Shown piece after piece: positions 18,763 through 28,220 of a stretch of 64,000 bases of DNA. The translations under genes were made by a program, and so were the position numbers. This DNA is from Streptomyces virginiae (GTDB taxonomy: Bacteria; Actinomycetota; Actinomycetes; Streptomycetales; Streptomycetaceae). The notes beneath the pieces are model-generated. The model searched no databases, was not told the DNA's origin, and saw only the letters and a program-made list of their open reading frames with translations. Numbering within the stretch: position 1 is the stretch's first letter; each line of letters begins with the position of its first letter. The stretch covers positions 1 to 64,000 of the forward strand of contig NZ_JOAK01000019.1 in NCBI RefSeq assembly GCF_000720455.1, in the 5' to 3' direction.

Positions 18763-20202
18763 CTAGGAGGCCTTGGTGAAGGCCGCGCCGCGCGGGTCGC
18801 GGTTCTTCATGACCAGGTAGGAGACGCCGAGGATGACGCCCCACAGCGGCGCGCAGTACAGCGAGACGCGCGCGTCCTTGTCGGCGCCCATCATCACGAT
18901 GACCATGCCGATGAAGGCCAGGGCGAACCAGCTCGTGTAGGGGGCGCCGGGCGCCTTGAACTTCGAGCCGGGCAGCTCGCCGCGGTCGGCCTTGGCGCGG
19001 TAGCGGATCTGGCAGACCAGGATCATGATCCAGGCCCACATGCCGGAGATGGTGGCGAAGGAGACGACGTAGTCGAAGGCCTTGCCGGGGGCGACGTAGT
19101 TGATCCAGACGCCCACGAGCATCAGCGCGGCGGAGAAGGTGGTGCCGATGAGCGGGGTGCCGCTCTTGGTGAGCTTGGTGAAGACCTTCGGGCCCTGGCC
19201 GTTGAGCGCGAGGTCGCGCAGCATGCGGCCGGTGGAGTACATGCCGGAGTTGCAGGAGGACAGGGCCGCGGTCAGGACGACGAAGTTGACGATGGCGGCG
19301 CCGACGCCCAGGCCCATGCGCTCGAAGGCGGCGACGAAGGGCGAGACGCCCGGCTGGAAGTGCGTCCACGGGACGACCGAGAGGATCATGATGAGCGCGC
19401 CGACATAGAAGACGGCGATGCGCCACGGCACGGTGTTGATGGCCTTGGGCAGGGTCTTCTCGGGGTCCTTGGACTCGCCGGCGGTGACGCCGACCAGCTC
19501 GACCGCGAGGAAGGCGAACATCACGATCTGCAGGGTCATCAGCGTGCCGCCGATGCCCTTGGGGAAGAAGCCGCCGTCGTTCCACAGGTTGGAGACGGTG
19601 GCGGTGTCGGCGGCGTCGGAGAAGCCGATGGTGAGGATGCCGGCGCAGATCAGGATCATGCCGACGATGGCGGTGACCTTGACCATGGAGAACCAGAACT
19701 CCAGCTCACCGAAGAGCTTCACGGAGATCAGGTTGGCGGCGTAGAGGATGACCGTGAAGATCAGCGCGTAGGCCCACTGCGGGAAGCTGTCGTGGGTCCA
19801 GTACGACATGTACTGCGCGGCGGCGGTGACCTCGGTGATGCCGGTGACCACCCAGAACAGCCAGTACGTCCAGCCCGTCACGTAGCCCCAGAACGGGCCC
19901 AGGAACTCGCGGGCGTAGTCCGAGAAGGAACCGGAGACCGGGCGGTACATGAGCAGCTCGCCCAGGGCCCGCATGATGAAGAAGATGACCAGGCCCGCGA
20001 TCGCGTAGGCCAGGATCAGGCTGGGGCCGGCCTTGGAGATCGCCTTGCCCGCGCCCAGGAAGAGGCCGGTGCCGATGGCTCCGCCGATCGCGATCATCTG
20101 GATCTGGCGGGCGCCGAGCGTGCGGTGGTAACCCTCGCCGCCCTCGCCCTGGGTGCCCTCGCCGGGCGTGTTGCCGTGCTGCTCGACCTGCACTGAGGTC
20201 AT
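18763..20202 (-). CDS. APC-family amino-acid permease
   Basis: A 479-aa transporter with about 12 membrane segments and the amino-acid transporter signature: GGAIGTGLFLGAGKAI, GPSLILAYAIAGLVIFFIMR, ALGELLMYRPVSGSFSDYA. It resembles the AnsP/GabP/AroP group; substrate unknown. The start at 20202 is behind GAGAAAGG; another ATG 13 codons upstream (20241) is possible. Confidence 0.92.
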   Translation of the reverse strand: MTSVQVEQHGNTPGEGTQGEGGEGYHRTLGARQIQMIAIGGAIGTGLFLGAGKAISKAGPSLILAYAIAGLVIFFIMRALGELLMYRPVSGSFSDYAREFLGPFWGYVTGWTYWLFWVVTGITEVTAAAQYMSYWTHDSFPQWAYALIFTVILYAANLISVKLFGELEFWFSMVKVTAIVGMILICAGILTIGFSDAADTATVSNLWNDGGFFPKGIGGTLMTLQIVMFAFLAVELVGVTAGESKDPEKTLPKAINTVPWRIAVFYVGALIMILSVVPWTHFQPGVSPFVAAFERMGLGVGAAIVNFVVLTAALSSCNSGMYSTGRMLRDLALNGQGPKVFTKLTKSGTPLIGTTFSAALMLVGVWINYVAPGKAFDYVVSFATISGMWAWIMILVCQIRYRAKADRGELPGSKFKAPGAPYTSWFALAFIGMVIVMMGADKDARVSLYCAPLWGVILGVSYLVMKNRDPRGAAFTKAS

Positions 20203-20519
20203 GTCTGGTGCGCCTTTCTCCACGCCGACCCGCGCCTTCATTGGCTGCGGATCGGGTCCTCGATCCCCCCGGATACGGATGGAGTTGCACCCGGCGGTCT
20301 GCCGGTTCAAGCGGGCCGGGGGACATGGGTGGCGTCCCTTCGGCGGTCGTGAAGATTTATCACGTGCTTACGGCTGCCCGAGGGGGAGAAATGTGGTGCA
20401 CGGCATCAAAATTTCCGGACAAAGCACTGTGATCATGACAGATCACCGCATCGCGGTGATCTGATCGTTATCCGGATTTGAGCGTCCGCTGAGCGAACGA
20501 TGTTCTCTCTTGAGGTTCC
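20203..20519. other. 317-nt gap upstream of the permease
   Basis: No gene seen. It holds a perfect inverted repeat AGATCACCGC-ATC-GCGGTGATCT at 20440-20462, 58 nt past the DUF2017 stop, usable as its terminator or as an operator for the permease. The surrounding AT-rich stretch (20380-20480) is the probable permease promoter region. Confidence 0.6.
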
Positions 20520-21134
20520 TCAGAGGGTTTCGATCAAGGATTCCTGGAGTCCGCCCAGCCACAGGTACGCCATCACCATCGGCTTGCGCGGGTCGTCGTC
20601 CGGCAGCCGGAAGAGCGTGGCGCTCTCGTCGTCCTCGGTGATGTCGAGTCGGGCCGCGAGGGTCAGGCGCAGGTCGTTGAGCCCGCCGAGCCAGCGCATC
20701 GGCAGCTCGCCGGTCAGCTCCAGCACGGCGGCACCGTCGGCGGCCGGGGTGAGCGCGTCCAGGCTGCGTACGAGCGCGAGCGCGTCCTCGCGCTTGCGGG
20801 TGCGCAGGTCGTTCTCGGTGTAGCGGCGGAACTCCGCCGCGCGGGCCTTCAGCTCCACCGGGTCCACGCCCTCGTCGCCCGCGCCGTCCGGGGAGCCGTA
20901 GGCGTCGGGGAAGAGGCGGGCCAGCGCCGGGTCGGACGGCGGTTCGGTGGGCCCGTCGGCGGCGAACAGCGCGGCGAGCGGGTCGGCGTCCTCGGCCGGC
21001 TCGGGCTCGCCGGGGCCGATCAGCTCCAGCATCTGGACCGCGAGGGAACGCAGGATGGAGATCTCGATCTCGTCCAGCGCGATGGCGGCTCCGCCGCCCT
21101 TCAGGGACTCGAACATCCCGGTGGACCGGCCCAT
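20520..21134 (-). CDS. DUF2017 domain protein, ClpS partner gene
   Basis: A 204-aa soluble protein (IALDEIEISILRSLAVQMLEL and later PMRWLGGLNDLRLTLAARL) of the actinobacterial DUF2017 family. Function unknown. It almost always follows clpS, as here: its ATG at 21134 overlaps the clpS TGA by one base. An alternative start MFESLKGG six codons later is possible. Confidence 0.88.
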   Translation of the reverse strand: MGRSTGMFESLKGGGAAIALDEIEISILRSLAVQMLELIGPGEPEPAEDADPLAALFAADGPTEPPSDPALARLFPDAYGSPDGAGDEGVDPVELKARAAEFRRYTENDLRTRKREDALALVRSLDALTPAADGAAVLELTGELPMRWLGGLNDLRLTLAARLDITEDDESATLFRLPDDDPRKPMVMAYLWLGGLQESLIETL

Positions 21135-21448
21135 CAGTTGCGGTCCTGGGAGAGGGTCGCCCACAGGCCGTAGCCGTGCATGGCCTGCACGTCGCGCTCC
21201 ATTTCCTCGCGGGAGCCGCTCGAGACGACCGCCCGCCCCTTGTGGTGGACGTCGAGCATCAGCTTGTGCGCCACGTCCTTCGAGTAGCCGAAGTACGCCT
21301 GGAACACGTACGCCACGTAGCTCATGAGGTTGACCGGGTCGTTGTGCACCAGGGTCACCCAGGGAACGTCAGGTTCCGGGACCGCGAAGGTCTCTTCGGC
21401 CGACTCAGTGCGTTCGATCTCAATGGGAGCAACACTCACTCGTCCCAT
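21134..21448 (-). CDS. clpS: ATP-dependent Clp protease adaptor ClpS
   Basis: A 104-aa adaptor that hands N-degron substrates to ClpAP/ClpCP. The family core is [27 protein letters not shown] and the final YGLWATL. The start at 21448 ([10 protein letters not shown]) is preferred over an upstream one at 21490, which has no family support and would overlap the divergent pncB promoter region. Confidence 0.94.
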   Translation of the reverse strand: MGRVSVAPIEIERTESAEETFAVPEPDVPWVTLVHNDPVNLMSYVAYVFQAYFGYSKDVAHKLMLDVHHKGRAVVSSGSREEMERDVQAMHGYGLWATLSQDRN

Positions 21449-21528
21449 GCTGCCACCGTGACGGGCCCGTTGCACAAACGGGACCCACATCTCGTCACTT
21501 TGACGAAATGTGCGCTAGCATCGCCGCC

Positions 21529-22857
21529 ATGAACCCTGCGGACCTGGGCCTGCCGGTGGACGTGCCGTCGACAGCGCTCTTCACGGACCATTACGAGCTC
21601 ACGATGTTGCAGGCCGCCCTGGCCAACGGCACCGCCGACCGCCGCTCGGTCTTCGAGGTGTTCACCCGGCGGCTCCCCGAGGGGCGCCGCTACGGGGTGG
21701 TCGCGGGGACCGGGCGGGTGCTGGACGCGGTGGAGAACTTCCGCTTCGACGGCGCGGTGCTGGAGTTCCTGCGCGAGCGGGCCGTCGTCGACATGCGGAC
21801 GCTGGACTGGCTGGCCTCGTACCGCTTCTCCGGCGACATCTGGGGCTACCCGGAGGGCGAGGTCTACTTCCCCGGCTCGCCGATCCTGCGCGTGGAGGGC
21901 AGCTTCGCCGAGTGCGTGCTGCTGGAGACGGTCATCCTGTCGATCCTCAACCACGACTCGGCGATCGCGGCGGCGGCCTCCCGGATGTCCTCGGCCGCCG
22001 GCGACCGCCCGCTGATCGAGATGGGCGCGCGGCGCACGCACGAGCTGGCGGCCGTCGCCTCGGCGCGGGCCGCGTACGTGGGCGGCTTCGCCTCCACCTC
22101 GGACCTGGCGGCCGGATTCCGGTACGGCATCCCCACCGTCGGCACCAGCGCGCACGCCTTCACCCTGGTCCACGACAGCGAGCGGGACGCCTTCACCGCG
22201 CAGGTGGCCTCGCTGGGGCGCGGCACCACCCTGCTGGTGGACACGTACGACGTGGCCGAGGCGGTGCGCACCGCCGTCGAGGTGGCGGGCACCGACCTGG
22301 GTGCGGTGCGGATCGACTCCGGGGACCTGCTGCTGGTGGCCCACCGGGTGCGCCAGCAGCTGGACGAGCTGGGGGCGGCCTCGACGAAGATCGTGGTCAC
22401 CTCGGACCTGGACGAGTACGCCATCGCCTCGCTGGCGGCGGCTCCGGTGGACGCGTACGGCGTGGGCACGCAGCTGGTGACGGGCAGCGGGCACCCGACG
22501 TGCTCGATGGTCTACAAGCTGGTCGCGCGGGCCACCTCGGCGGACCCGAAGGCGGCGCTGGCTCCGGTGGCGAAGAAGTCCACGGGCGGGAAGACCTCGA
22601 TCGGCGGGCGCAAGTGGGCGGCCCGCCGGCGGGACGCCGACGGGGTGGCGGAGGCGGAGGTCGTGGGTGTGGGACCCGTTCCCGCGGCCCTGGCCGACCA
22701 CCAGCTGCTGACCCACCTGGTCAAGGCCGGTGAGGTGGTCGCCCGCGAGCCGCTGGAGGCGGCCCGCGACCGCCACCGCGCGGCGCGCGCGGCACTGCCG
22801 CTGTCGGCGACCCAGCTGTCGCGCGGCGAGGCCGTGATCCCGACCGAGTACGTCTAG
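21529..22857 (+). CDS. pncB: Nicotinate phosphoribosyltransferase
   Basis: A 442-aa enzyme that converts nicotinate plus PRPP into nicotinate mononucleotide for NAD salvage. Motifs include TDHYELTMLQAAL at the start, GFASTSDLAAGFRYGIPTVGTSAHAF (with the catalytic His) and the KIVVTSDLDEYAI and GVGTQLVTG blocks that bind PRPP. The start has no good ribosome binding site, and the mRNA leader may be short. The nicotinamidase gene follows. Confidence 0.94.
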   Translation: MNPADLGLPVDVPSTALFTDHYELTMLQAALANGTADRRSVFEVFTRRLPEGRRYGVVAGTGRVLDAVENFRFDGAVLEFLRERAVVDMRTLDWLASYRFSGDIWGYPEGEVYFPGSPILRVEGSFAECVLLETVILSILNHDSAIAAAASRMSSAAGDRPLIEMGARRTHELAAVASARAAYVGGFASTSDLAAGFRYGIPTVGTSAHAFTLVHDSERDAFTAQVASLGRGTTLLVDTYDVAEAVRTAVEVAGTDLGAVRIDSGDLLLVAHRVRQQLDELGAASTKIVVTSDLDEYAIASLAAAPVDAYGVGTQLVTGSGHPTCSMVYKLVARATSADPKAALAPVAKKSTGGKTSIGGRKWAARRRDADGVAEAEVVGVGPVPAALADHQLLTHLVKAGEVVAREPLEAARDRHRAARAALPLSATQLSRGEAVIPTEYV

Positions 22858-22923
22858 CCCTGCGGGCGCGCCCGGCGGGAGAGCCGGGCGGTCGTCCGCC
22901 GGGAAGCCGGTGCGGCGCCGCTG

Positions 22924-22970
22924 CGGGGGCTGCGCCCCCGGCGCCCCGCGCCTCGGTCGCCGGGCGGGGC
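22924..22970 (-). repeat. Dispersed intergenic repeat, copy D
   Basis: On the minus strand: GCCCCGCCCGGCGACCGAG then GCGCGGGGCGCCGGGGGC. Diverged copy of the family at 48-93. It lies in the 208-nt gap between pncB and pncA; the rest of that gap is GC-rich with local palindromes. Confidence 0.55.
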
Positions 22971-23065
22971 TCGAACAGAGCCCCAGTTTCGGGAAGGGGC
23001 GGGGTGGGGGAAGAGCCCCCGCAGGGCCCCGCCGCCGTATCGCACATCGAGCCGAAGGACACGTC

Positions 23066-23665
23066 ATGCACCGCGCACTGATCGTCGTCGACGTACAGAA
23101 CGACTTCTGCGAAGGCGGCAGCCTCGCGGTCACCGGCGGAGCCGACGTCGCCGCCGCCATCACCGAGCTGATCGGGCAGGCCACCGCCGGGTACCGGCAC
23201 GTCGTCGCCACCCGCGACCACCACATCGACCCGGGGACGCACTTCGCGCACCCGCCGGCCGAGCCGGACTACGAGACCTCCTGGCCGGTCCACTGCGTGG
23301 CCGGCACCGAGGGGGTCGGGTTCCACCCGAACTTCGCGCCCGCCGTGGCCTCGGGTTCGGTCGCCGCGGTCTTCGACAAGGGCGCGTACGAGGCCGCGTA
23401 CAGCGGCTTCGAGGGCGCGGACGAGAACGGCGAGGGCCTCGCCGCCTGGCTGCGGGAGCGGCACGTCGGCGAGGTCGACGTCGTCGGCATCGCCACCGAC
23501 CACTGCGTGAAGGCCACCGCCCTCGACGCCGCCCGCGCCGGCTTCACCACGCGCGTCCTGCTGGACCTGACGGCGGCCGTGGCCCCGCACACCACCGAGC
23601 GGGCCCTGGAGGAGCTCCGCGCGGCCGGCGTGACCCTCGTGGGCACGGCCGGGCCCCGGCCGTAG
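23066..23665 (+). CDS. pncA: Nicotinamidase
   Basis: A 199-aa isochorismatase-fold amidase that turns nicotinamide into nicotinate, feeding PncB. The catalytic triad is Asp9 (IVVDVQNDF), Lys105 (VFDKGAY) and Cys147 (ATDHCVKAT); metal ligands Asp51 and His53 lie in TRDHHIDPGTHF. The start at 23066 follows GAAGGAC. The two-gene pncB-pncA pair makes a complete salvage step. Confidence 0.95.
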   Translation: MHRALIVVDVQNDFCEGGSLAVTGGADVAAAITELIGQATAGYRHVVATRDHHIDPGTHFAHPPAEPDYETSWPVHCVAGTEGVGFHPNFAPAVASGSVAAVFDKGAYEAAYSGFEGADENGEGLAAWLRERHVGEVDVVGIATDHCVKATALDAARAGFTTRVLLDLTAAVAPHTTERALEELRAAGVTLVGTAGPRP

Positions 23666-23693
23666 AGCCGGGGGCCGGCCGCGCCGCAGTCCC

Positions 23694-24017
23694 TCAGGTG
23701 CCCAGCAGGGCCCGGATGGGGTGCCAGAGCTCCTGGGCGCGGTCGGGTGCGCCCCGCCACAGCAGGCCGTCCGGATGGTGCAGGACGGCCGTCACCTCGT
23801 CGGGTGTGGGCGGCTGCGCGTTGCCCCGCAGGTACACGGCCCGCATCCCGAGGTTCCGCAGCCTGGTCAGGGCGCGGGCCCGGTTCGCGGCGTGCACCAG
23901 CACGCGGACATTTCCGCCCTCACCGGACGGCCTCGGCAGCGTGAGCGCAACGACCACGCTGCCACCTGGCAATCTGACGAAACCTCCACCGGGCATGGCT
24001 GTCATCTCCCCCGTCAA
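23694..24017 (-). CDS. Conserved hypothetical protein
   Basis: A 107-aa soluble protein with no recognised domain: a beta-rich start FVRLPGGSVVVALTLPRP, a middle ARALTRLRNLGMRAVYLRGN, and an end with LLWRGAPDRAQELWHP. Codon usage is typical of the chromosome. The start could also be the ATG at 23996 (PGGGFVRL). Confidence 0.65.
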   Translation of the reverse strand: MTGEMTAMPGGGFVRLPGGSVVVALTLPRPSGEGGNVRVLVHAANRARALTRLRNLGMRAVYLRGNAQPPTPDEVTAVLHHPDGLLWRGAPDRAQELWHPIRALLGT

Positions 24018-24047
24018 TAAGAACCTCGTACCGGGGCATCTAAACGC

Positions 24048-24083
24048 GATCGGCCGCCGCCCGCTAGAGGGCGACGGCCGATC
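24048..24083 (-). terminator. Terminator of the M6 protease gene
   Basis: Stem GATCGGCCG / CGGCCGATC with an inner CGCCC/GGGCG stem, starting 27 nt after the protease stop. Confidence 0.75.
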
Positions 24084-24109
24084 ATGCTTTGACCTGCAGT
24101 TTTACCGAA

Positions 24110-26524
24110 TTACTTCTTCGAGGGACCAACCTCGACGGTCATGACCTCACCGTCGTAGGTCTCCTTCAGGATCTTGATCTTGGTGTTGGTGTCAGTGACC
24201 TTCACCGATCCGGTCGGGTTCTCGTCGGAGTAGTACTTGCCCGGGGTGCGGTCGTCGAAGACCAGGTTCGCGGGCTTCGGCTTCAGGAACAGCGACTCGC
24301 CGTTCTTGTGCAGCGTGAACGCGTCCGTGGAGTACGCGCTGAAGGTGGCGTCGTACGGCTGGATCTTGTTCCGCAGCAGGGTGCCGTCCGCCCACTTCAT
24401 GGGCTTGGCGTTGGCGTCGATCGGCAGGATCAGGCCCTGGCCCGGGTGGACGCTGGTGTTGTTGTCCTTCTGGCTGGTGTCCCACTGCCAGATGAGCAGA
24501 CCGTCCTGGTACGGGTAGTGCTCGACCCAGTCCGGCTTGGTGTTGCCGAAGCCGAAGTTGTACGGGCCCACCTTGAGGGTGGTGTCGTACGACACGTAGC
24601 GGCGGTTCTCGGCCAGGTAGTACTGCGCGTACTCCTTGGTGAAGCCGGCGCCGATCCGCGAGAAGCCCTTGCCGGTCCAGCCGTTGTCGCCGTTCTCGGC
24701 GCCGTCGGTGAACAGCGCGGAGCCGTCCGCGGTGATGGTGAGGGCGTCGGCCGTGAAGCCCTTGCCGCCCGCGCCGCCGTCCGTCTGGTAGCGGAAGCGG
24801 AGGTCGACCTTCTTGCCCGCGTAGGCGTCGAGCGGGAAGTTGAGGTTCTTCCAGGCACCCGAGACACCGGTCAGCGACGGGCTGCCGGAGGCGTCGGCCG
24901 GGATGGCCGTGCCGTCGGCGGTGCCGGCGAGGGCGGTCCAGGTGGCGCCGCCGTCCGTGGACACCTCGGTGTAGAGGTAGTCGTAGTCGGCCTCGATGTC
25001 CCACCAGCCCTTGAGGGACAGGGCGGCGGACGACTTGCCCGTCAGGTCGACGGAGCGGGTGAGGGTGTTCTTGAGGTCGTCACCCATGTTGCTCCACCAC
25101 TGGGTGGAACCCTCGGCGGGAGCGACGACGTCCGTCTGCACCTTCTTCTTCGGCAGCTCGACGACCAGGGCCTGCTTGTCCTTGGTGTTGAACTCCGACA
25201 CACCGAGCTTGTGGGTGGACTTCGTCGCGGCCTTGGCCGTGTCGTAGTTCAGCCAGCCCAGCTGCAGCTTGTCCCAGGCGGTCATGTCGCCCGGCATGTC
25301 GCCTATGGAGTCCTTGCCGGTGCCGAGCCAGGAGCCGGCCGACATCAGGGACCAGAAGCCGACGCTGTTCTCGCCGCCACCGGTGGTGTCGTAGAGGTCG
25401 GGCAGGCCGAGGTCGTGGCCGTACTCGTGGGCGAAGACACCAAGGCCGCCGTTCTCGGGCTGCATGGTGTAGTCGCCGACCCAGATGCCGGAGTTGCCGA
25501 TCTGGGTGCCGCCGGCCTTGTTGTTGTCCGGGCCGGTCTTGCCCGCGGCGGTGCCGTAGGCGTACCAGCGGTGCGCCCACAGGGCGTCGGGGCCCTGCAC
25601 GCCGCCGCCGGCCGACTCGTCCTCGCCCGCGTGGACGATCTGGAAGTGGTCGATGTAGCCGTCGGGCTCGTTGAAGTTGCCGTCGCCGTCGAAGTCGTAG
25701 CGGTCCCACTGGTCGTACTCGGCCAGCTTCGCCTTGATCTGGGCGTCGGTCTTCCCGGCCTTCTTCTGCGCCTCGACCCACGCCGTGACGCCGTCCTTGA
25801 CGGTGTCCCAGACGTTGGAACAGTTGGACTGGCCACAGAAGTTGGAGCCGTAACGGGCCTCGTTGTACGGGACCTTGACCCAGTCGGCGACCTCGCCCTC
25901 GACCGAGTAGCGACCCGAGGAGGTCTTCTCGTAGTACGTCTTCAGGGAGTGCTTGCCCTCACCGCTGGCGAAGTACAGGTCCTGGAAGTACTGACGGCTG
26001 AAGTCCTGACGCCAGGCCGTGCTGTTGTCCTTGGCACGGTCGGGCTGCGCGATCGTGTTGTGCATCGGACCGGGCGTGCCACCGTACTTCGGCACGGCCG
26101 GCTTGGGGCCGGGACCGTCCGGGTCGTGCATGGTGGTGCTGTCGACCTGGTCGCCGAACTCGACGAGGATCGTGAAGATCTTGTCGGTCTTCTCGCGGCC
26201 GAGCTCGACGTACTTCTTGTCGTCGAGCTTGACGACCTTGGAGGCGCCGCGCTGCTCGACGCCCTTCTTGCCCTGGAGGACCTGGTCCAGAGCGGCCTTG
26301 CGCTGCTGGGCCTGCTGCTCGCTGAACGGGCCCTTGAGGTCGTGCTCGACGACCTTGGCAGGAGTGGTCGGGTCCTGCCGGTCGGCCACCGGGGCGGCCG
26401 AGGCCTTGCCCTCGGCCTGGGCCGCGGTGACGGTGAAGAAGGTTGCACTGGTCGCACATGCGGCCATGGTCACGGTGACGGCGGCAGCGCGAATCGCACG
26501 CCGTCTGGCGGAATTGCTGGTCAC
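24110..26524 (-). CDS. Immune inhibitor A family (M6) metalloprotease, secreted
   Basis: An 804-aa secreted protease. The GTG start at 26524 follows GGAGGGGAA. A signal peptide (basic RRRAIR, then AAAVTVTMAACATSATFFTV, ending TAAQA) leads to a propeptide. The zinc site is H366-EYG-H370-DLGLPDLYD, the HExxHxxG motif of peptidase family M6, whose Bacillus members cleave host defence peptides. The C-terminal half holds beta-sandwich regions (SLKGWWDIEADYDYLYTEVS) typical of the family. Stand-alone gene with its own terminator. Confidence 0.94.
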   Translation of the reverse strand: MTSNSARRRAIRAAAVTVTMAACATSATFFTVTAAQAEGKASAAPVADRQDPTTPAKVVEHDLKGPFSEQQAQQRKAALDQVLQGKKGVEQRGASKVVKLDDKKYVELGREKTDKIFTILVEFGDQVDSTTMHDPDGPGPKPAVPKYGGTPGPMHNTIAQPDRAKDNSTAWRQDFSRQYFQDLYFASGEGKHSLKTYYEKTSSGRYSVEGEVADWVKVPYNEARYGSNFCGQSNCSNVWDTVKDGVTAWVEAQKKAGKTDAQIKAKLAEYDQWDRYDFDGDGNFNEPDGYIDHFQIVHAGEDESAGGGVQGPDALWAHRWYAYGTAAGKTGPDNNKAGGTQIGNSGIWVGDYTMQPENGGLGVFAHEYGHDLGLPDLYDTTGGGENSVGFWSLMSAGSWLGTGKDSIGDMPGDMTAWDKLQLGWLNYDTAKAATKSTHKLGVSEFNTKDKQALVVELPKKKVQTDVVAPAEGSTQWWSNMGDDLKNTLTRSVDLTGKSSAALSLKGWWDIEADYDYLYTEVSTDGGATWTALAGTADGTAIPADASGSPSLTGVSGAWKNLNFPLDAYAGKKVDLRFRYQTDGGAGGKGFTADALTITADGSALFTDGAENGDNGWTGKGFSRIGAGFTKEYAQYYLAENRRYVSYDTTLKVGPYNFGFGNTKPDWVEHYPYQDGLLIWQWDTSQKDNNTSVHPGQGLILPIDANAKPMKWADGTLLRNKIQPYDATFSAYSTDAFTLHKNGESLFLKPKPANLVFDDRTPGKYYSDENPTGSVKVTDTNTKIKILKETYDGEVMTVEVGPSKK

Positions 26525-26954
26525 TTGATGTCGTTCCCCTCCCGCGGCCGCAACGTCTGAGTTCGGAACTTCTCCATAGGAGCGGGGGGTTCCGCGCGGC
26601 GCGCGTCTCAAGTGACGACATTTGACCGGAGAGACGCGAGAAAAGACAGACCTTGACTTGAACCTTACAACTGCACTATGCGGTCAGGGAGTTCCGCTAT
26701 CCGGACGTTCCACTGCCATACGGGGCGAAGGGCGCTTCCCGACCTCGATACGGGTCCGTACCGTCCCCTTTCTCCCCCTGTCCGGGCCCCTACCGGGCGC
26801 GAAAAATGACCCCGTGCGCCCCCTGTGCTCCGGCACCGTGTGTTAGGTCACGCTTACCGGTGGCTCCCCCCGGGCATCCCCGTCATAGAGTCACTTGACG
26901 CGCGACGTTGGTTGAGCCGACTCCCCCTCCCCCTCACCGAGGACGGATATCGCC
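26525..26954. other. 430-nt divergent regulatory gap
   Basis: No gene supported. A candidate rightward promoter is TTGACT (26653-26658), 18-nt spacer, TATGCG (26677-26682). It probably holds start signals for the M6 protease (leftward) and the small membrane protein (rightward). The 120 nt from 26620 to 26740 is less GC-rich than its surroundings. Confidence 0.5.
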
Positions 26955-27269
26955 ATGCCGCGTCCGACTGCCGCACAGCTCGCGTACGGGTCCGCCACGG
27001 TCATCGTGTCGACGATCGCCATGCTGCTGCTCTCGCAGACGAGCACCGGGCTCGGCGTAGCGGTCATCTCCGCCGCCGCGCTCGCCCTGGGTCTGCTCGT
27101 CGCCCTCACCGTGCCCGTCCCCAGGCGCCGCGGCCGACACGCGGCGCGCACGGCCGCCGGTGCGCCGACCGGATCCGCCGGGTCCGTCGCGTCCGCCGGG
27201 GAGACGGCGCAGGACGCCCGGGTGCCCGACCCCCGGACGGCGTCGGCCGAACACCCCGTTCACCACTGA
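26955..27269 (+). CDS. Small two-helix membrane protein
   Basis: A 104-aa protein with two membrane segments (SATVIVSTIAMLLLSQTS and VAVISAAALALGLLVALTV) joined by a tight turn, then a basic PRRRGRHAAR anchor and a disordered Ala/Gly/Ser tail. No family recognised. It ends before a strong bidirectional terminator. Confidence 0.75.
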   Translation: MPRPTAAQLAYGSATVIVSTIAMLLLSQTSTGLGVAVISAAALALGLLVALTVPVPRRRGRHAARTAAGAPTGSAGSVASAGETAQDARVPDPRTASAEHPVHH

Positions 27270-27290
27270 CACTTCGCCCTCCGGCGGGTG

Positions 27291-27347
27291 CACGACTGCG
27301 ACGCGGGCGGCCTCCCTCGGGGGGAGGCCGCCCGCGTCGCAGTCGTG
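27291..27347. terminator. Very strong bidirectional terminator
   Basis: A perfect 26-bp stem (CACGACTGCGACGCGGGCGG followed by CCTCCC, with its exact complement) and a 5-nt loop, between the convergent small membrane gene and the RDD gene. Confidence 0.92.
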
Positions 27348-27395
27348 CGTTGCGCGCGTGTGCGCGTGCGGTCCGGCGTGGTCAGGGACCACCGC

Positions 27396-28124
27396 CTAGG
27401 CCGACTGGACCACCACGGTCTTGGCCGCCTTGTCGTGCAGGCCCTGTTTGTACGGCTTGTCGACGAGGATCGAGATGATCAGCGCGATCGGCCACAGGCA
27501 GAAGCAGCAGATCAGCGTCGGCAGCCAGAGCACCGCGGCCCGGGTCAGGGACGTGGCGGAGTTCGGCACGGTCCCGTCGTTGAGCATGGCGACGCGCAGG
27601 CCCATCGCCCTCTTGCCGACCGTTCTGCCGTCCTTCTTGGTGAACCACCAGTCGTAGCCGAGGTAGGCGACGATCGAGATCAGGGTCATGATCAGACCGC
27701 TGCCGCTGTACGACTTGGTGAAGACCTCGCTGACGTCCTCGCCCCGGTCGGTCTCGACCATGTAGCGGTTGGTGCCGAAGGCCAGCTGGATGAGGAAGAG
27801 CGGGACGGCGACGATCACCACGTCGATGACGCGCGCGGCGAGCCGCTTGCCGAAGTCGGCGAGCGGGGGCATGCCGGCCAGCGGGTCGGGCATGCCGTAG
27901 CCGCCGCCACCGCCGTACGGGTCGCCTCCGCCGCCGTATGGGGGCGGAGGGGGCGGGTATCCCCCGCCGCCGGGGCCCGGGCCGCCAGGGGGCGGCGGAC
28001 CGCCGCTCCCGGGGGGCGGCGGACCGTACGGTGAACCGCCTGACGGAGGCGTCGGCTCCTCGGGCTTCTTGCGGAACGGGTCTTCCTCGGGCGGCTGGCC
28101 CGGCGGCGGCTGGTCGGTACTCAT
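27396..28124 (-). CDS. RDD family membrane protein
   Basis: A 242-aa protein: a Pro/Gly-rich cytoplasmic N-terminus (residues 1-70), then an RDD domain with the defining KRLAARVIDVVIVAVPLFLI, membrane segments and the conserved GKRAMGLRVAMLNDG. RDD proteins are poorly understood; some are Na+/H+ antiporters. It belongs with the next RDD gene on the same strand. Confidence 0.92.
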   Translation of the reverse strand: MSTDQPPPGQPPEEDPFRKKPEEPTPPSGGSPYGPPPPGSGGPPPPGGPGPGGGGYPPPPPPYGGGGDPYGGGGGYGMPDPLAGMPPLADFGKRLAARVIDVVIVAVPLFLIQLAFGTNRYMVETDRGEDVSEVFTKSYSGSGLIMTLISIVAYLGYDWWFTKKDGRTVGKRAMGLRVAMLNDGTVPNSATSLTRAAVLWLPTLICCFCLWPIALIISILVDKPYKQGLHDKAAKTVVVQSA

Positions 28125-28220
28125 GGCCCGAGTCGAACCCGGGTCCGCCGCCCCCGCAACGGGACCGCGTCCATTCGTGGCAGGGGCGCCGCCGAGTCGA
28201 ACCCGGGTCGTGTGCGCTCC

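Noticed and set aside
21500..21521. TTGACG and TAGCAT as a promoter for pncB
   Set aside because: Spacing of 10 nt is far too short for a sigma-70-type promoter.
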